Source: Clostridioides difficile (GTDB lineage Bacteria; Bacillota; Clostridia; Peptostreptococcales; Peptostreptococcaceae). Taken from it: 64,000 nucleotides of DNA. The notes under the pieces were generated by a model, which did no database searches, was not told the origin of the DNA, and worked only from the letters and a program-made list of their open reading frames with translations. The stretch covers positions 93,212 to 157,211 of the forward strand of contig JABBZI010000008.1 in assembly GCA_012955965.1 (NCBI GenBank). Direction: 5' to 3'. Positions 18,012 through 26,892 of this stretch are shown here, in pieces. The position numbers and the translations under genes were made by a program. Position 1 is the first letter of the stretch. Every line of letters starts with the position of its first letter.

Positions 18012-21000
18012 ATGATAATAAACAATTATAAAAAACAAAGTATTATTACAAATCCTAGAATATTTGAAAATGAATATCAAAATTTGCCAAGCTCTCCAAT
18101 AGAATTACTAAAAATAGTTCAGAACCTAGTAATTCATGGAGACCAAGGGAAACTATATGGTATAACCCTTAATAAGCAACAAACTGATGAAGAATTACTT
18201 CGTACAGTCCCCCAGATGTTAGAAAAAATATTACAAATAGATTCTCATCCTTTAACTATTCCAAGGGAACCAAGACAGAGATTGGTTGGAATGTGCAGAA
18301 ACTATTCTTTACTTCTTGTATCGTTCCTAAGGTATCGGGGTTTTGAAGCTAGAATGAGAGCTGGTTTTGCTAATTATTTTGATAGCGAACTTCTTTATGA
18401 GGACCACTGGCTTGTAGAATATTATGATACTATAACAGAAAACTGGATAAAAATAGATGCACAGATAGATAGTGTACAAAAAAAATATTTTCAAGTTGAG
18501 TTTGACACACATGATGTAAAAAAAGGAGATGGATTTTTAACTGGTTCAGAAACTTGGATAAGTTGCCGACAAGGTCATACTCACCCAGATGACTTTGGAT
18601 ATAATAAAAATTGGAAAGGTTGGCATTCTGTAAAAGGCAATCTTCTACATGACTTTAACAACATAATTGGTTTGGAATTACTTCCCTGGGATTTATGGAC
18701 AGAATTAAGTTCTAAAAAGTACAATCAATTGACAAGAGAAGAAAAAAATTTGTTAGATGAAATGGCCGATATATTATCAAATAGCAACATCAAAATAGAA
18801 GACCTCAACTTATTAATAGAAAAATTACCTGAAGATTATTTTTCATCAATCTTTTCTCAGTTAAAAATATTAGGTATTTCAGAAACAAAAAAATTATGTA
18901 ATCCTTTTGAACTAGAAAAGAAATTCAAACTTACAGAAACAACAAATAAGCCAATTAAACATTCACTTTGTCACAATAAGCCTTCTATCTATTTAAAAGG
19001 AGGAAGACAAAATAATTTAAAAGATGTTGAAGTAACAATCCCCAAAAATCAAATAACTGTGATTACAGGTGTAAGTGGTAGTGGGAAATCATCTCTAGCA
19101 TTTGATACAATTTATGAAGAAGGTAAAAGGCGCTATTTTGAAAATCTAAGTAGTGGAGCAAAACTTTCAGAACAGCTCCAAAAACCTGATTTTGATTTGC
19201 TTCAAGGATTAACACCCACTATCGCTATCGAACAAAAAAAGGGAAGTCAAAATCCTCGTTCTACTGTTGGTACTCTTACAAGCATTTGGGATTACTTACG
19301 AATGCTATTCGTATCAATTGGGAAAAGCTACTGCCCCTATTGTAAAATTCAGCTATCAAAAAAGAATAGTACAAAAAATTATTGCCCACATTGCAAAACT
19401 ATTTTTTCTAAAATAAATACTTCAACATTCAATACTAATTCCCATACTGGTGCTTGTCATAATTGTAATGGATTAGGTTTTACCTATCAAGTTAACCCTC
19501 AGTTAATTATAAAAGACCCTACTATTTCAATATTAGATGGTGCCACTTACTATTGGGGAAAATTGAGAGGCAAAAAACCAAATGGCAATTGGATGGTAGG
19601 TGAATTATATGCAATAGCAAAAGATAAAAATATTGACCTTGATATGCCTTGGAATGCATTACCAAGAGATTTTATAGATGCAATATTATATGGTACAGGC
19701 AATAAGATATATGAATTTAGTTTTGAATCAAGGGGTCGAGAATCAAAGATTAAAAGACCTGCTTCAGGAGCAATCAATCATATCCAAAGGCTTTTTAGGG
19801 AATCTAGTTCTCAAAATAATACATTGCATCAATATATGGACAAAATTCCTTGTTCTACATGTAGTGGTGAATTACTATGTATTGAAGCTAGGTTTACCAC
19901 AATTAAAGGCTATAGATTCCTTGAACTAATAAAAATGACCATAGAGCAATTATGGAATTGGTTGTGTGAATTACCAAATCAACTTCAACAAAATGAACTA
20001 TATTTAGTAAATGATATCTTAACAGAATTAAAAATTCGAGTTAGTTATTTATTAAAGATAGGTCTTAGCTACCTATCAACAGATAGAACAGCTCCAACCT
20101 TATCTGGAGGTGAACTACAGAGAGTACGATTATCGAGTCAGCTAGGAAGTGAATTGGTAGGATTAACATATATCCTGGATGAACCATCTATTGGTTTACA
20201 TCCCAGAGACCATAATTTAATCATCCAAACAATTAAAGAGCTAAGAGATAAGGGAAATACAGTTATAGTTGTAGAACATGATAAGGACACAATATTATCT
20301 GCTGATTATATTGTTGATGTGGGTCCAAATGCTGGTACAAAAGGTGGTTTTATTATTGCAGAAGGTACCACTCAAGAAATTATAGAAAATCCAAACTCTA
20401 TAACAGGTCAATATCTGAGAGTAACTGATAAGGTAAGTTCACAATATAAAATTAAACCAAATAATTGGTTAAGCTTAAAGGGATGCCATGCAAATAACTT
20501 AAAAAATATTGATGTGGAAATCCCATTAAACTGCATGTGCTCTATTACAGGTGTTAGTGGCTCTGGTAAAAGCTCTCTTATATTTCACAGTTTACTTCCT
20601 GCTTTAGAAGAAAAACTAAATCAGAAAGCTATTCCAAATAAAAAGTATACTGAACTTACTGGATTTGATACCATTGATGATTTTATATTAATGGACCAAA
20701 CACCTATTGGAAAATCTAATCGCTCCATACCTGCTACTTATATTAATATTTTTGATGAAATTCGCTCTCTTTTCGCAGAGACTACTAAAGCAAAGGAAAA
20801 ACTATTTGATGAAAGCCATTTTAGTTTTAACAGCAAAAAGGGACAATGTCCAAACTGTCAAGGACTAGGTAAAACAAAAGTTACTCTACAGTATATGGCA
20901 GACCATTGGATAACTTGTAACGAATGTCATGGTAAAAGATATAAAAAAGAAATACTGTCTATACAATATAAAGGAAAAACAATTGCAGACATACTTGAGA

Positions 21001-21440
21001 TGGAAATAGAAGAAGCAAAAATATTTTTTAGTGACTGTCCTGATATATATAGAAAACTCTCTATATTAGATGAAGTGGGGCTTGATTACTTAAAATTAGG
21101 TCAAAATACATTAGGATTAAGTGGGGGAGAATCTCAGAGAATAAAATTAGCAAAAGAGCTAGGAGCGAAAACTAAAAAACGAATGCTATATATATTAGAT
21201 GAACCTACCACTGGACTTCATTTTAAAGATATAGAGAATTTATTAATTACTTTCAGAAAACTAGTGAATGAGCAACATTCTCTTTTAATTATTGAGCATA
21301 ATATAGAAGTTATATGTGCTTCTGACTGGATTATTGATATAGGTCCAGATAGTGGTATAAATGGAGGAGAAATCATTGCTTCAGGAACGCCTGACGAAAT
21401 AAGAATGAATCCAAATAGCATTACAGGACATTTTATATAA
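18012..21440 (+). CDS. Transglutaminase-like domain fused to a UvrA2-type ABC ATPase
   Basis: The protein has 1142 residues. Residues about 1-310 resemble the transglutaminase/cysteine-protease superfamily, with a complete Cys95 (GMCRNYS), His132 (EDHWLVEY) and Asp149 (WIKIDAQID) set. From about residue 323 it is a UvrA-class ABC protein: Walker A GVSGSGKSS near 352 and again near 847, signatures LSGGELQRV near 697 and LSGGESQRI near 1035, and Walker B ILDEPSIGL and ILDEPTTGL. CxxC zinc pairs are present (CPYC, CPHC, CPNC). The UvrB-binding domain is missing: only about 35 residues separate the first zinc pairs from the GACHNCNGLG motif. That matches UvrA2/DrrC proteins linked to drug resistance. 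Ribosome binding site is GAGGTG. The substrate and purpose are unknown. Confidence 0.85.
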   Translation: MIINNYKKQSIITNPRIFENEYQNLPSSPIELLKIVQNLVIHGDQGKLYGITLNKQQTDEELLRTVPQMLEKILQIDSHPLTIPREPRQRLVGMCRNYSLLLVSFLRYRGFEARMRAGFANYFDSELLYEDHWLVEYYDTITENWIKIDAQIDSVQKKYFQVEFDTHDVKKGDGFLTGSETWISCRQGHTHPDDFGYNKNWKGWHSVKGNLLHDFNNIIGLELLPWDLWTELSSKKYNQLTREEKNLLDEMADILSNSNIKIEDLNLLIEKLPEDYFSSIFSQLKILGISETKKLCNPFELEKKFKLTETTNKPIKHSLCHNKPSIYLKGGRQNNLKDVEVTIPKNQITVITGVSGSGKSSLAFDTIYEEGKRRYFENLSSGAKLSEQLQKPDFDLLQGLTPTIAIEQKKGSQNPRSTVGTLTSIWDYLRMLFVSIGKSYCPYCKIQLSKKNSTKNYCPHCKTIFSKINTSTFNTNSHTGACHNCNGLGFTYQVNPQLIIKDPTISILDGATYYWGKLRGKKPNGNWMVGELYAIAKDKNIDLDMPWNALPRDFIDAILYGTGNKIYEFSFESRGRESKIKRPASGAINHIQRLFRESSSQNNTLHQYMDKIPCSTCSGELLCIEARFTTIKGYRFLELIKMTIEQLWNWLCELPNQLQQNELYLVNDILTELKIRVSYLLKIGLSYLSTDRTAPTLSGGELQRVRLSSQLGSELVGLTYILDEPSIGLHPRDHNLIIQTIKELRDKGNTVIVVEHDKDTILSADYIVDVGPNAGTKGGFIIAEGTTQEIIENPNSITGQYLRVTDKVSSQYKIKPNNWLSLKGCHANNLKNIDVEIPLNCMCSITGVSGSGKSSLIFHSLLPALEEKLNQKAIPNKKYTELTGFDTIDDFILMDQTPIGKSNRSIPATYINIFDEIRSLFAETTKAKEKLFDESHFSFNSKKGQCPNCQGLGKTKVTLQYMADHWITCNECHGKRYKKEILSIQYKGKTIADILEMEIEEAKIFFSDCPDIYRKLSILDEVGLDYLKLGQNTLGLSGGESQRIKLAKELGAKTKKRMLYILDEPTTGLHFKDIENLLITFRKLVNEQHSLLIIEHNIEVICASDWIIDIGPDSGINGGEIIASGTPDEIRMNPNSITGHFI

Positions 21441-21530
21441 AACAAACAATTAACTTTAATATATCACTGTGATAAAATATGACTACTATAAAAATTATTA
21501 TATCTTTGTAATATAAGGAAAGGAAATCAA

Positions 21531-22364
21531 ATGAATTGGCAACATATAAGAATACCTAATGGAGATACAACTATTTTTTGTAATTCATTCATCACTGGAA
21601 AATCTTCTATGAATATTATTGTTACACATACCCCTATTGTTACTACTCTTGAGATGCAACAAGCTTATGAGCCACTTACTCAATATAATGTAAATATTTT
21701 TGCTTTTGACTTTTCTGGAACAGGTAAAAGTGATGGGAATGAAAAAGATTTTTCCCGTAATTCAATCTTAAAAGACTTAGATTCTGTTGTTACATATATA
21801 GAAAAAAATTACTCTTCTAATATACATTTATATGGGAATACTGGTATTGGTGGTATGTTTGCACAGTATTATGCATGCTCAAATAATAAATTAAAAAGTT
21901 TTGCTCAGTTTGCTTGTGTTGATTATAAAAATACTACAGGAGTAGGTTATTCCTATCCCATTGTTAAATTATTAAACTTTTTTCTCAAACTTCTCCCTAA
22001 TTTTCACATAACAGTAAAACCTCCTAAATATGAAGGTTATAATGAAGTCTATGATAACGAATTTTATAAAGTATTTGAAAAGAAAAATCCTCATGTTTGG
22101 AAAAATAGCACAAAAATAATTAATACTATGTTAGAATGTTTTATTGCACAAGATAGTACAATAAAAAATGGAATTAGCATACCTACACTTGTCTTTAAAA
22201 CACTTCATGACAGATATTTTAAAAGACAATATTTTGATAGTTATTATAGTTCATTAAAATGTAAAAAGAAACTTGTTGAGATTAATAATGTTCATAATAG
22301 TTACTATTTAGACAGTGACAGATTTTGTCAAGAAGTATATGATTGGTTTGTAGAAAATCAATGA
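21531..22364 (+). CDS. Alpha/beta hydrolase-like protein with altered nucleophile elbow
   Basis: The 277-residue protein has an alpha/beta hydrolase fold signature: FAFDFSGTGKSDG near residue 60 and a His candidate in INNVHNSYY near 255. The expected GxSxG elbow reads YGNTGIGG near residue 106, so Thr replaces Ser and the motif is not canonical. It may be inactive, use Thr, or bind without cleaving. It lies 90 bases after the transglutaminase-UvrA gene, with AAGGAAAGG before the ATG, so co-expression is likely. Its relatives are acyl-CoA/dienelactone hydrolase-like proteins; no closer family was recognised. Confidence 0.7.
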   Translation: MNWQHIRIPNGDTTIFCNSFITGKSSMNIIVTHTPIVTTLEMQQAYEPLTQYNVNIFAFDFSGTGKSDGNEKDFSRNSILKDLDSVVTYIEKNYSSNIHLYGNTGIGGMFAQYYACSNNKLKSFAQFACVDYKNTTGVGYSYPIVKLLNFFLKLLPNFHITVKPPKYEGYNEVYDNEFYKVFEKKNPHVWKNSTKIINTMLECFIAQDSTIKNGISIPTLVFKTLHDRYFKRQYFDSYYSSLKCKKKLVEINNVHNSYYLDSDRFCQEVYDWFVENQ

Positions 22365-22449
22365 TGTGTATAAGTTATGTTAATAAGTAAATATTATATT
22401 AATAGTCAATGTAATTGCTTCAACATTAAGTCAATATATGTTGAACTTA

Positions 22450-22490
22450 AATGTCTAAATATCCTTATTCTATGGTTATTTGGACATTTT
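22450..22490 (+). terminator. Terminator after the second hydrolase gene
   Basis: AATGTCTAAATA (22450-22461) pairs with TATTTGGACATT (22477-22488), with one G-U pair, and T residues follow. Confidence 0.65.
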
Positions 22491-22517
22491 TACTATTGAT
22501 TGATATAGGTAATAGCT

Positions 22518-22553
22518 CACCCAAACACAGAGCTTATATATCGTGTTTGAGTG
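22518..22553 (-). terminator. Hairpin after the chromate transporter genes
   Basis: CACCCAAACAC (22518-22528) and GTGTTTGAGTG (22543-22553) form an 11-bp stem, seven bases past the minus-strand stop. No T-run follows, so termination is uncertain. Confidence 0.35.
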
Positions 22554-22559
22554 ATGGCA

Positions 22560-23126
22560 TTATAAATAAAAAAGTATCCCTACTATACCACTTATTAGCA
22601 TAATTATGATGGGATTGGTTTTCCATTTACGCACTATCAATAACATAACACAAAATATCATTAATGCAATCCAATTTAATTTATTAAATATAGAGTTGAG
22701 ATATACTGTACTTGTTCCAAATAATGTAAGGATTATAATTGTAGTTGCTGCTGAGATAATTAGACCTAATGATGCTGACTTCAAACCATTTAACACTTCA
22801 AATATGTAAGTAGAATTCTGGTTCCTTTGAAAAAAGTTATATAAAAATAGAGATATTGCTACCCCACACAATATACAACCTAAGGTAGCCGAAACTGCTC
22901 CCCATAACCCTCCAATTTGAAGCCCAACAAAAGTAGAAGTATTAACAGCTAATGGACCTGGTGTCATTTGTGAAATAGTTATAATGTCTGTAAACATCTT
23001 TTCGCTTATCCATTCAGTTTGGTTTACTACTTGCTCTTGAATTAAGGGTATGATTGCATAACCACCACCAATACTAAGCAAGCCTATTTTTAAAAATATA
23101 AGAAATAAGTTCCAAATTGTATTCAT
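22560..23126 (-). CDS. chrA: Chromate transporter family subunit (short chain, second gene)
   Basis: The 188-residue membrane protein belongs to the short-chain CHR family. Conserved blocks are LLSIGGGYAIIPLI near residue 15, ITISQMTPGPLAVNTSTFVG near 50, and several hydrophobic helices. Short-chain CHR proteins work as pairs of opposite membrane topology; the partner is the gene just upstream, with a 4-base ATGA overlap. They export chromate in some bacteria, but many are of unproven substrate. The LysR gene read in the opposite direction is a likely regulator. Confidence 0.88.
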   Translation of the reverse strand: MNTIWNLFLIFLKIGLLSIGGGYAIIPLIQEQVVNQTEWISEKMFTDIITISQMTPGPLAVNTSTFVGLQIGGLWGAVSATLGCILCGVAISLFLYNFFQRNQNSTYIFEVLNGLKSASLGLIISAATTIIILTLFGTSTVYLNSIFNKLNWIALMIFCVMLLIVRKWKTNPIIIMLISGIVGILFYL

Positions 23127-23686
23127 TTATTTTTCCTCTTCTTGCAGAATACTCTCACTACGCACAAACAACAACAAACAACTAATATGAGAGCTACATT
23201 TATACTCATAACAAAATTTGCAAAGAAAGCAACAGGTATCATAGCTGATAAAAATATAGACTTTTCTTTTAGTATCATCGAGCACATGTCAATAATTAAA
23301 TCCACTATTAGTGCAGCAACTCCAGCCTGCATTCCTTTTAATATAGCATTGACAATAGCATTGGATATAAAAGTTGTATAAAATACTGATACTAACCCGA
23401 GAATAACTAGTGGTGGTATTATAGCAGATATACAACTAATGATAGCCCCTAAAGTACCTGCTACTCGATAACCTGCTAAAGCAGATAAATTGATTGCAAT
23501 TGCTCCAGGAGTTGATTGTGCAATTGCTGCCATACTCATCAAATCATCCTCTGTAAAATATTGCTTCTGTTTTACAAAATAACGTCTAACCATAGGTACA
23601 ACTACATACCCTCCTCCAAAAGTAAACGTGCTAATGAATAAGTTGATAGTTAGAAGCCAAAAATATGTTTTTTTGCTTTTATTCAA
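23123..23686 (-). CDS. chrA: Chromate transporter family subunit (short chain, first gene)
   Basis: This 187-residue membrane protein is the partner of the following gene. It has the CHR motifs FTFGGGYVVVPMV near residue 22 and AAIAQSTPGAIAINLSALAG near 50, then further hydrophobic segments. The start is TTG, preceded by AAGGAGAT. The substrate could be chromate, sulfate or another oxyanion; the family name does not settle it. Confidence 0.88.
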   Translation of the reverse strand: MNKSKKTYFWLLTINLFISTFTFGGGYVVVPMVRRYFVKQKQYFTEDDLMSMAAIAQSTPGAIAINLSALAGYRVAGTLGAIISCISAIIPPLVILGLVSVFYTTFISNAIVNAILKGMQAGVAALIVDLIIDMCSMILKEKSIFLSAMIPVAFFANFVMSINVALILVVCCCLCVVRVFCKKRKNK

Positions 23687-23749
23687 AATCTATCTCCTTC
23701 TTTCTTCCTTACCTTATTTAGTGTACCCCTTGCCTTGTAATCTGTAAAA

Positions 23750-23768
23750 TGATAGAATTTGATAGAAT
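23750..23768. promoter_or_regulatory. Direct repeats between chrA pair and lysR
   Basis: TGATAGAAT occurs at 23750-23758 and again at 23760-23768, a 10-bp period equal to one helix turn. It sits in the divergent intergenic region and may be a regulator site. Confidence 0.3.
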
Positions 23769-23805
23769 CAATTAATTTTATTCATGTCTAGTGAGGATAT
23801 TTATT

Positions 23806-24678
23806 ATGAATATAAGATATTTAGAGATTTTAGAAGCAATCGAGCAAACTGGAACATTCACAGGTGCTGCAAAAAAATTACATATTACACAATCTGCAGT
23901 ATCTCACGCCATAGCTGAACTTGAACAACAGGCTGGCACCGCACTATTTGATAGATTTCCAAGAGGAGTATGCCTGACTAGTTGTGGTATTTCTCTTTTA
24001 GAAGAAGCTCGCAGTATACTAACTGCTTGTCGCAATTTAGATAAAAAAATCAGCCATTTAGAGGAATGTACACCTATAAATATTGTATCAAGCATTACAA
24101 TTGCTTCTTTTTTACTTCCACCAATTTTAAGTCGATTGAAGAATTCATTTCCATCTCTTAAAGTGAATGTACGTGTTGAAAGTGCTAATTCAGCTATGGA
24201 TATTTTAAAAAGTGGAGAAGCCGATATAGCTTTTTGGGAAGGTATAGAACTACAAGGAGCATTTCGCACAATTCTATTAAGCTCATATAAATTATGTGTT
24301 GCATGTGCTCCAACTTTTCCTTTATCAGAACAGGTAATATCTCTGCACCAATTATGCACGTTTCCATTGTTGTTGCGTGAAAAAGGAAGTGCTGTTCGTG
24401 ATACTTTAGACAGTGTATTATCACTTTCTAGCCAAAAGGCTTATCCTGTTTGGGAAAGTGTTAGTTCTTTTGCTCTTATTAAAGCTGCAGAGGCAGGGTT
24501 AGGTATAACCATTTTACCAGAAAATTTATTATCAGATTCACTATTACATAATAAATTACGATTGGTTAAATTAGATGGAATAGATATGGAAAATAGAATG
24601 TTAGCAATCTTGCATAAGGATAAAAATATCACACAACCTTTGAAAATAATATTAGACAATCTAACCCATATACTCTAG
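23806..24678 (+). CDS. LysR-family regulator (chromate transporter neighbour)
   Basis: The 290-residue protein has the LysR helix-turn-helix at its N-terminus: MNIRYLEILEAIEQTGTFTG and KKLHITQSAVSHAIAELEQ. A periplasmic-binding-protein-like effector domain follows from about residue 90. I chose the ATG at 23806 because GAGG lies nine bases upstream; an in-frame GTG at 23791 has no site. It is divergent from the chrA pair, the usual arrangement for a LysR protein and its target. The effector is unknown. Confidence 0.9.
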   Translation: MNIRYLEILEAIEQTGTFTGAAKKLHITQSAVSHAIAELEQQAGTALFDRFPRGVCLTSCGISLLEEARSILTACRNLDKKISHLEECTPINIVSSITIASFLLPPILSRLKNSFPSLKVNVRVESANSAMDILKSGEADIAFWEGIELQGAFRTILLSSYKLCVACAPTFPLSEQVISLHQLCTFPLLLREKGSAVRDTLDSVLSLSSQKAYPVWESVSSFALIKAAEAGLGITILPENLLSDSLLHNKLRLVKLDGIDMENRMLAILHKDKNITQPLKIILDNLTHIL

Positions 24679-24720
24679 TTTAAAGATTTAATTTTTTAAC
24701 ATCAATTTTTTTAAATAAAA

Positions 24721-24789
24721 AAAGTGTGTATTATTCTTTAATATTGTGATATTTTAATTATCACTACTCTTTAGAATAATACACACTTT
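24721..24789. terminator. Bidirectional terminator
   Basis: AAAGTGTGTATTATTCT (24721-24737) pairs perfectly with 24773-24789. T-rich runs lie on both sides, so it serves the convergent lysR and metallophosphoesterase genes. Confidence 0.88.
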
Positions 24790-24828
24790 ATTTTAGACAT
24801 CATCTAAACTGAAATAAGATGATAGTCT

Positions 24829-26220
24829 CTATTGTATATGTTTTAAATTAATAATATATTCTTGTTTACCTTTCTCAACTCTAAACTTATCATTTTTGTT
24901 AGGATAAATAGTCACAACATTATCTTTATACTCTGATTCATCATATTTTATATTAAGTGGCATAACTTCAGATTCTGCACATAGATAGGTAACAGGTTTA
25001 TCTTTGTTCATTACAACAATCTGTACCATGCCATCACCCTTTGGAGATGATATATTTCTCCATTTATATCCTACTGTTTTATATATATCCTCTGCGGATG
25101 TCCCAGATTTAAAAACATATATTTTATCCCATTCAGGAGTTGTTACTTCTGATAATCTTATTTCGCTCTTATCTTTACTGACTTTATTAACTGAAGAAAT
25201 GAACTCTCCAAATTTTTCATCTTCTTGATTTTTTTCAAATTTAACTAATTTACTAGTTTTATCAACCACATTCCATTTGTCATTATTTTTCTCTAATTTA
25301 AAGTTAATCTTAGAAATACATTCTCCATGTTTTCCTGGTTCAGTAACTATAACATTTTCCCCTGATTCATTTTTATAATCATGTTGCTCAATTTGAACAT
25401 GATTATGTCCAGCAACTATAGCATCAATTCCATCAACTTGTTGTGCTAAGTCTTGTATTCTATTTCCTGGATTTCTAGGTTTTTTAGGTTTTTCACCTGT
25501 ATGTGCAACAGCTACTATGATATCAGGTTTCTCTTTTTTCAATATACTGACCCATTTTTTAGCATCCTCTACCAAATCATTCATATATAATTCACCATTA
25601 TATCCTTCTTGATCTTTTAACTCTAATGATTTAGTATCTACAAGCTCTCCATCTTTCCATTCTTTTCTCTCACCAACTTCTTTTATAGTAAGTCCTAAAA
25701 TCCCAAGTTTTACATTTCCTTCAGGCGTATTAATATTTTTTATTATGTATGGTTTCGTATAATTTTCTCCATTTTTCTTATAAGTATTTGCTGATAATAT
25801 ATTTATTTTTTGTTTTTCAAAATCAGATATCATATTATCTAAATAGAATTTATTATTAGATATGAATTCATGATTACCAAGGACTGCAACATCATAACCT
25901 ACTTCTTTCATATCTTTTGAAATAGGGGTTTCGATATAGCTTTCAGAGTCACTATCATTATTTTTTTGTCTAGCGCTAAAATAATCATTCATACTGCTAC
26001 CTGATACTTCCCCACTATCAAAAAAATCTCCAGCATCTACTAAAGTTAGATTTTTATCTTTTTCTCTTTCTTCTTTTACATAAGAAGTTAATTCATAAGG
26101 TATCACACCATGTAAATCAGTAGTCGCTAACACATTTATTTCTGTTGTTTTCTTTGAGGCACACCCAGACATAAGTGCTGCAAATAGAAAAGTAACTACT
26201 ATAATTGTTTTATTTTTCAT
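24829..26220 (-). CDS. Lipoprotein metallophosphoesterase, 5'-nucleotidase type
   Basis: The 463-residue protein begins with a lipoprotein signal (MKNKTIIVVTFLFAALMSGC; lipid on the Cys at residue 20). The calcineurin-like motifs follow in order: TTDLHG, DAGDFFD, LGNHEF, and VAGHNHVQ. The C-terminal third resembles the 5'-nucleotidase C-terminal region. It likely hydrolyses nucleotides or other phosphoesters outside the membrane. The ATG at 26220 is chosen for GGAGGG upstream; an earlier in-frame start at 26247 lacks one. A strong promoter and an early terminator lie in its leader (26345-26459). Confidence 0.9.
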   Translation of the reverse strand: MKNKTIIVVTFLFAALMSGCASKKTTEINVLATTDLHGVIPYELTSYVKEEREKDKNLTLVDAGDFFDSGEVSGSSMNDYFSARQKNNDSDSESYIETPISKDMKEVGYDVAVLGNHEFISNNKFYLDNMISDFEKQKINILSANTYKKNGENYTKPYIIKNINTPEGNVKLGILGLTIKEVGERKEWKDGELVDTKSLELKDQEGYNGELYMNDLVEDAKKWVSILKKEKPDIIVAVAHTGEKPKKPRNPGNRIQDLAQQVDGIDAIVAGHNHVQIEQHDYKNESGENVIVTEPGKHGECISKINFKLEKNNDKWNVVDKTSKLVKFEKNQEDEKFGEFISSVNKVSKDKSEIRLSEVTTPEWDKIYVFKSGTSAEDIYKTVGYKWRNISSPKGDGMVQIVVMNKDKPVTYLCAESEVMPLNIKYDESEYKDNVVTIYPNKNDKFRVEKGKQEYIINLKHIQ

Positions 26221-26278
26221 AATCCCTCCATATTCTAAAATATTCATTTTAATATACTAACTACCAAGTTATTTTATA

Positions 26279-26294
26279 GTATTAATATTAATAC
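26279..26294. repeat. 16-bp palindrome upstream of the phosphoesterase
   Basis: GTATTAATATTAATAC is a perfect dyad about 60 bases before the ATG. It is AT-only apart from its ends, so it may be an operator or chance. Confidence 0.3.
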
Positions 26295-26344
26295 ATTATG
26301 TACAGAAATCATCTTTATTTTCATATACATAAAATGTTAAAAAT

Positions 26345-26372
26345 TAAAAAACTAGATAACTTAATCTCTAGT
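26345..26372 (-). terminator. Intrinsic terminator in the phosphoesterase leader
   Basis: ACTAGA (26351-26356) and TCTAGT (26367-26372) form the stem. On the minus strand a T6 run follows, and on the plus strand another T-run follows. It lies inside an unlikely 90-codon plus-strand frame, which argues against that frame being a gene. Confidence 0.6.
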
Positions 26373-26424
26373 CTTTTTTATCTTATCTTACTTAATATCA
26401 TTTTCAATATTATCAGGTCTTTGC
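26346..26424 (-). ncRNA. Possible short leader RNA or sRNA, about 80 bases
   Basis: A near-consensus promoter (26431-26459) and a terminator (26345-26372) would define a transcript of about 80 bases with no ORF. It could be a free sRNA or an attenuated leader of the phosphoesterase gene, whose ATG is 125 bases further on. No known RNA family was recognised. Confidence 0.35.
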
Positions 26425-26430
26425 TAATAA

Positions 26431-26459
26431 GTATAATTTATGTACTTATTACTGTCAAG
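26431..26459 (-). promoter_or_regulatory. Strong predicted promoter, minus strand
   Basis: TTGACA (26459-26454) and TATACT (26436-26431) are 17 bases apart on the minus strand, close to the sigma-A consensus. Confidence 0.6.
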
Positions 26460-26698
26460 TTTACCTCACCGCCTCTACAATATATCTCAAAGTTACCTAA
26501 TTTTTATTTACTCAATTTATTAACTACTTCTATTTTCTCCAATTTATGCAGCCTTCTCAATTTAACTTAATTTAATAATAGAAGCTTTTTAATAGAAAAA
26601 CTACAAGGGAAATTTATCATAATCAACACATCTAATCTGTTCTTTGAAGTAAAATAACATTCATATGCATAAATTTATTCAATTTTCAAATAATCATG

Positions 26699-26727
26699 TT
26701 GAATAATAACTAATTCTGTTGTATTAT
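26699..26727 (+). promoter_or_regulatory. Promoter of the c-di-GMP riboswitch transcript
   Basis: TTGAAT (26699-26704) and TATTAT (26722-26727) are separated by 17 bases. The transcript would start near 26734, about 20 bases before the aptamer. Confidence 0.6.
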
Positions 26728-26752
26728 TGTAGTTGTAGAATAAAACTAAATC

Positions 26753-26836
26753 GGCAAAGCTAGAGAAATTTAGTGACGCAAAGCTATAGGGACTAAGACT
26801 TATAAAATTAATTATGAGTTATGTCAGCCAGTTGCC
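26753..26836 (+). promoter_or_regulatory. c-di-GMP-I (GEMM-I) riboswitch
   Basis: The aptamer shows the class hallmarks in order: closing GGCAA (26753) with TTGCC (26832-26836), a GAAA tetraloop hairpin (CTAGAGAAATTTAG), then GTGACGCAAAGC, AGGGACTAAG, and GTCAGCCAGTTGCC. A small hairpin of AAAAAGA and TCTTTTT with T5 follows at 26837-26860, a possible terminator platform. Type I switches in C. difficile mostly turn genes off when c-di-GMP is high (established for that species), but the direction here is not proven. The gene controlled is the 58-residue ORF at 26893. Confidence 0.92.
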
Positions 26837-26892
26837 AAAAAGATATATTCTTTTTGTTTTTCATGAAAGTTTTTTAGGGGGATAAATATATT

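Noticed and set aside
26298..26570. 90-codon plus-strand frame rich in hydrophobic residues
   Set aside because: No ribosome binding site, and a terminator-type hairpin and a minus-strand promoter lie inside it. Composition is typical of AT-rich noise.
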